DNA of 22,984 nt from Coprinopsis marcescibilis (taxonomy: Eukaryota > Basidiomycota > Agaricomycetes > Agaricales > Psathyrellaceae). Position numbers and translations under genes: made by a program. Every line of letters begins with the position of its first letter. Within the stretch, counting starts at the first letter, position 1. Under the pieces are notes generated by a model that had not been told where the DNA came from, did no database searches, and saw only the letters and a program-made list of their open reading frames with translations. Positions 20,389-22,984 of this stretch are shown one piece after another. The stretch covers positions 1-22,984 of the forward strand of contig ML210353.1 in the NCBI GenBank assembly GCA_004369085.1, given 5' to 3'.

Positions 20389-20851
20389 CTCCGCATCCTC
20401 TCGTACGTCGTCATCCGCCCCACGTCCTCTTGCTCCGCCCTCGCGCGTTCAGAGAGCGCGACCGCCTCTGCGAGATCGAATGCGGCTGGCACGTCGTATT
20501 GGACGTCCTGCTGAGAAACGAGCTGTCCGCTCCTGTGCTGCTTGTATGTTGGAAGGCCGTCGACGTCGTGGCGCGATGTGCCGCGTTGGTTTCTGATCCG
20601 TGGAAGATCGGCCACGGTTGCGGGAGGGGGAAGTCTTGATTGTGACCTGTCCTGTTCTGGGGACGTTACGGATAAGGATGGCTGGCTGTTTGGGTTGGTC
20701 AAAAAGACTCACTGTCCGCCCGTCTGCAAAAGTATATTATCACTGCTAAAAAACAGACGCCTCCAATACCAACCGTGGTACCGATAATAACGTTGTTTAT
20801 AGTCGTATTGGAGCCTTGGTTTCCTGCCAGTGGTTGTTTGCCGGATGACAT
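19743..20851 (-). CDS. Single-pass membrane protein with PPxY motif and two helical modules, copy D
   Basis: The most complete family copy, 350 residues. Exon 1, 20851-20713, encodes MSSGKQPLAGNQGSNTTINN (one N-x-T site in the short outer segment) and a membrane segment at about 19-42, then CRRAD. Intron 20712-20657 (56 nt) has a GTGAGT donor, CGTAAC branch-like site and CCCCAG acceptor, in phase 1. Exon 2, 20656-19743, begins KQDRSQSRLPPPATVAD. It has GLPTYKQHRSGQLV (LPxY) and two related helix-loop-helix modules. Module 1 is TTYERMRRVQVKIAELKRL, loop APAQGYPAGSPK, then MDVLRVEIVQLM; module 2 is GTLYERMLELQQLLARIESL, a loop, then IRELRVRVDELMD. A Gly/Ser/Glu-rich linker and LPPPYSE (PPxY) close to the C-terminus follow. 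The upstream in-frame ATG at 20956 would add 35 residues that no other copy supports. Function unknown; predicted WW-domain partner. Confidence 0.83.
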
Positions 20852-21603
20852 ATCGATAAGGGGAAGAACGTGGTGATGAGAGATCAGAGCGAATGTTGCG
20901 AGTCGTGTTTTAATAATGCTCTCACCTGAAGGCTGTCCGCGAAGCACGAACTCCAAACGTCACCTCTTGGGAACACAGAGTCACCTTCAGTGCACATGGG
21001 TGATGGGAATCTCTAGGGCCGAGGTTCAAGCTGTAAACACGGAGTTTAGATCAACGAAAAAGCATTTCGGGCTTCGAGGTTTCTTAAAAAGAACCTCAAG
21101 CCCCTATCAGGACATATGTAACGTGCTTTTTCGGGCGCTTCAGCACAGGGATGACTATCTGATGGTGCCTATTCGACTTGACTGGAAATAGTATGGGCGC
21201 TTCAGTGGTAGCCTAAAACCTTAATATAAATAGGCTACTGTAGTCTTCCGATCCAAACTTACCCTTAACGATCAACTTAGCTAACGCTCCTTGAATGAGA
21301 GCACAGTTGTCAGGTCGACCATTGAAGCCTGGACGCTGTATCCGCAGTACAGTTGTGTACAGCAATTATATTGTTGCCGAAAAAAGGACATGCAGGCATT
21401 TGAGCCGCATTTAAAATCACGCAAAATTGACAGCATTTTCACACCTATGGTGACAACTGTATTCGCTTGGTCCATCAGATATCTCCAATTGCGCAGTTTT
21501 CAGCAGCGCGAGGAACCATGCTGCAACGAAAAGGCTCTCGTGTCCGGTTGGTGTCTATATCATGGTAAACAACTTATGTAACGACTCAAATTCCCCAGTA
21601 CAA
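20852..21603. other. Intergenic between copy D and broken copy E
   Basis: No gene is supported. The left end is the copy D promoter region, with a TATA-like TTATTAAAA on the minus strand about 60 bases upstream of its ATG. The stretch holds an imperfect hairpin (21069-21103) and an 11-bp direct repeat GGGCGCTTCAG near 21135 and 21194. Plus-strand frames near 21300-21580 lack any recognisable feature. Confidence 0.45.
21069..21103. repeat. Imperfect inverted repeat (hairpin)
   Basis: GGGCTTCGAGGTTTCTT and AAGAACCTCAAGCCC are complementary apart from one extra base at two places in the left arm, with a 3-base loop of A. It could be a relic of a mobile element end or an RNA hairpin; nothing else supports either. 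Confidence 0.5.
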
Positions 21604-22143
21604 CTAGGTATTTCTACTGTTAACTATTGTAGGACCTGAATTTTCACGATTGGCGCGCAAAGGTTGCTTCAGTTCGGGGATGGCGGCTTGAAGGGAGTGT
21701 ACCTTGGGTGTCTTGGGAGAGCTGGGTGGGTAGTAGCCTTCGGGTGGTGCCAGCAGCGGTGAATCGGTTCAGCTCAGCGGTCTTGGCCCGCAGGATCCTA
21801 CGATTCCGTTCAGAGTCGGAAAGCTCCACCAGCTCGAAGTCAGGCTTTGGCATGCTGTCATGGGGCGACGAAACGGAGCCGCTGATCTGTACATTCTGCG
21901 CGCTAGTCGCATGTTCTGTTTCAAATTACACGGGAAGGCATGTAACGAATGTCAAATTGGGTGGATTTTGCCGGTGGGTTGCTGCTGGTGGGGATATGTA
22001 AAGTGTTCACGTACTCTTGCGCTTAAAATATGTCCTACGACCACCAATGCTCCTATTACAATGCTACCAGCAACTAGGGCAACGATGATGATGACGGCAT
22101 TGCCCATCCTGGCATCGGCACTTGAGTTTCGCGATCTGGACAT
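21604..22143 (-). pseudogene. Broken copy E of the membrane protein family
   Basis: Exon 1 from the ATG at 22143 gives MSRSRNSSADARMGN, then a strong membrane segment (AVIIIVALVAGSIVIGALVV) and SARV. A donor lies at 22014 (GTACGT) or, to keep the frame, six bases further at GTGAAC; the acceptor is at 21916. The second exon aligns with the start of module 1 of copy D (ILRAKTAELNRFTAA against VQVKIAELKRLTAA). A frame change near 21750 follows: the loop signature APPEGYYPPSSPK is legible only in the next frame. That frame runs to a TAG at 21606-21604 and lacks the linker, the second module and the C-terminal PPxY. I therefore read it as a decayed gene. The membrane exon looks intact, and a TATA box lies upstream, so a short product is possible. 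Confidence 0.7.
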
Positions 22144-22183
22144 AGGGACAGAGTGCTATCTGATTGCAAGGAAACATCTAAAC

Positions 22184-22199
22184 TTATATATATAAATTT
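22184..22199 (-). promoter_or_regulatory. TATA box upstream of copy E
   Basis: TTTATATATATAAG on the minus strand, about 45-55 bases upstream of the ATG at 22143. It is placed as a core promoter for the broken copy, which suggests it was expressed recently or still is. Confidence 0.4.
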
Positions 22200-22256
22200 G
22201 CCCAGATGGTCCCTTACGAGAGGTACCCTTGAGCTGTGGACGTAGTACGTCCAACC

Positions 22257-22984
22257 TTCTTGTGAGTTATTAAATTTCATTACAGCACTCAGAAAAAAAG
22301 AAGTATGCATAGGGTAGTAAGTTTGGATCAAACGAGTCTTATTTTACAGCCCCCAATGGTGATTGTTGCTCGCCAGCTGGCACAGCATCCGCGGTCTCTG
22401 AATAAGGAGGTGGGAGACTAGGGGGCGCTACGGCTCTGCCTCCGCTCTCGCCTACTTCTCCAGACTCCCGAATGGTGATGGCATTTGTGCCTACCCCTCC
22501 GGTCTGGCCTTGCGGTCCGGCAGCCTCTCCGGATCCTTCAGCGCGGGCTGTGACGGTGCTCCCTGACGCTACAGGCTGGGCGGAAACATCCATGAGCTCG
22601 TCAACGCGGGCTCTCAGCTCTCGAATCATCTCCCTCGCAGTACTAGCAGAGTCTGGACCATCTTCAGCTTGCAAGCTTTCGATGCGAGCCAGCTGCTGCT
22701 GCACCTCCAACATTCGCTCGTACAACGTTCCTCTCGTTTGCGAGCTAGAGGGCCCAACCGCCAGGCTGTCAGGAGCGTCCCCAGCGCCGACGTGGGCACG
22801 AGACTGCCCCCCAACAGGCTCGTCGGAGCTGCCAGCGGGGGTGAACCCCGTGTCTGGGTCCATGAGCTGCACAATCTCGACGCGCAGCGCATCCATCCGC
22901 GCCAGCTTCGGGGAGCCAGCTGGATATCCCTGGGCGGGAGCAGCAGCGGTCAAACGCTTCAGCTCGGCAATCTTGACCTGCACC
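22257..22984. repeat. Segmental duplication, unit 2
   Basis: Second unit of the block at 19661-20388. It holds copy F plus about 80 bases of 3' flank and is cut by the window end. The last roughly 168 bases differ at only about three positions, against about 40 in the preceding 480. Confidence 0.85.
22339..22984 (-). CDS. Family copy F, partial (5' end beyond the window)
   Basis: C-terminal 215 residues of a copy nearly identical to D. About 22 of 214 residues differ and there are no gaps. Present are the end of module 1 (KIAELKRLTAAAPAQGYPAG), complete module 2 (GTLYERMLEVQQQLARIESL...IRELRARVDELMD), the Gly/Ser/Glu linker and the C-terminal LPPPYSE with the PPxY motif. The membrane exon, if present, lies outside the window. 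No frameshift is seen in the visible part, so the copy is probably active. Many of the differences from D change amino acids, mainly in the linker and module 2. Confidence 0.85.
   Translation of the reverse strand, partial: VQVKIAELKRLTAAAPAQGYPAGSPKLARMDALRVEIVQLMDPDTGFTPAGSSDEPVGGQSRAHVGAGDAPDSLAVGPSSSQTRGTLYERMLEVQQQLARIESLQAEDGPDSASTAREMIRELRARVDELMDVSAQPVASGSTVTARAEGSGEAAGPQGQTGGVGTNAITIRESGEVGESGGRAVAPPSLPPPYSETADAVPAGEQQSPLGAVK

Noticed and set aside
20142..20639. Plus-strand frame of 165 codons opposite copy D
   Set aside because: Shadow of the GC-rich copy D coding strand; the minus frame is supported by five paralogs.
22074..22331. Minus frame beginning MIQTYYPMH, similar to one at 19547-19735
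   Set aside because: The similarity comes from the duplicated 3' flank of copies D and F; the frames diverge at once and have no other support.
1..22984. CRISPR arrays, tRNA or rRNA genes, bacterial operons
   Set aside because: None seen. The spliced gene structure is eukaryotic, and no regular spaced repeat or cloverleaf was recognised by eye.

Overview
The window looks like nuclear DNA of a filamentous basidiomycete fungus. Its genes are conserved eukaryotic housekeeping genes cut by many short introns (mostly 47-62 nt) with GT-AG ends and CTAAC/CTGAC-type branch sites. The intron style and the lineage-specific membrane family suggest an Agaricomycete, perhaps a Rhizoctonia-like one; that placement is an inference and no database was searched. 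All exon borders below were set by hand from splice signals and reading-frame continuity.

Layout: (1) 760-2013 (-) a single-pass membrane protein of a local paralog family (copy A). (2) 2617-4257 (-) eIF3e, five exons. (3) 4605-5289 (-) family copy B. (4) 5290-7339, about 2 kb with no intact gene but fragments of protein-like reading on the minus strand. (5) 7340-11380 (+) a WDR48/UAF1-Bun107-type WD-repeat protein, eight exons. (6) 11482-12981 (-) NADPH:adrenodoxin (ferredoxin) oxidoreductase, convergent with WDR48 (stop codons 101 bp apart) and divergent from (7) 13250-14713 (+) the mitochondrial M48 protease OMA1. (8) 14817-15503 (-) family copy C. (9) 15870-17096 (-) an unrecognised protein with three zinc-finger-like Cys/His clusters. 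(10) 17563-19181 (-) a NAPE-PLD/Fmp30-type metallo-beta-lactamase-fold phospholipase, seven exons. (11) 19743-22984 (-) a cluster of three more family copies: D intact, E broken, F cut by the window edge and about 93% identical to D in DNA.

The most interesting content is the membrane family, six copies in 23 kb, all on the minus strand. Intact copies have a short N-terminus, one membrane segment, a basic juxtamembrane stretch and a phase-1 intron at exactly that point. The second exon is cytosolic and carries [LP]PxY motifs and one or two copies of a helix-loop-helix module. It ends in a near-terminal LPPxY. PPxY motifs bind WW domains of Nedd4/Rsp5-type ubiquitin ligases, so these proteins look like single-pass Rsp5 adaptors comparable in layout to yeast Rcr1, Ssh4 or Tre1. 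That role is inferred.

Three conserved genes here act in mitochondria or on membranes: the ferredoxin reductase feeds electrons to Fe-S cluster assembly, OMA1 does inner-membrane quality control, and the NAPE-PLD homologue handles lipid. Both metalloenzymes carry their zinc-binding motif on a tiny exon (15 nt in OMA1, 17 nt in NAPE-PLD).
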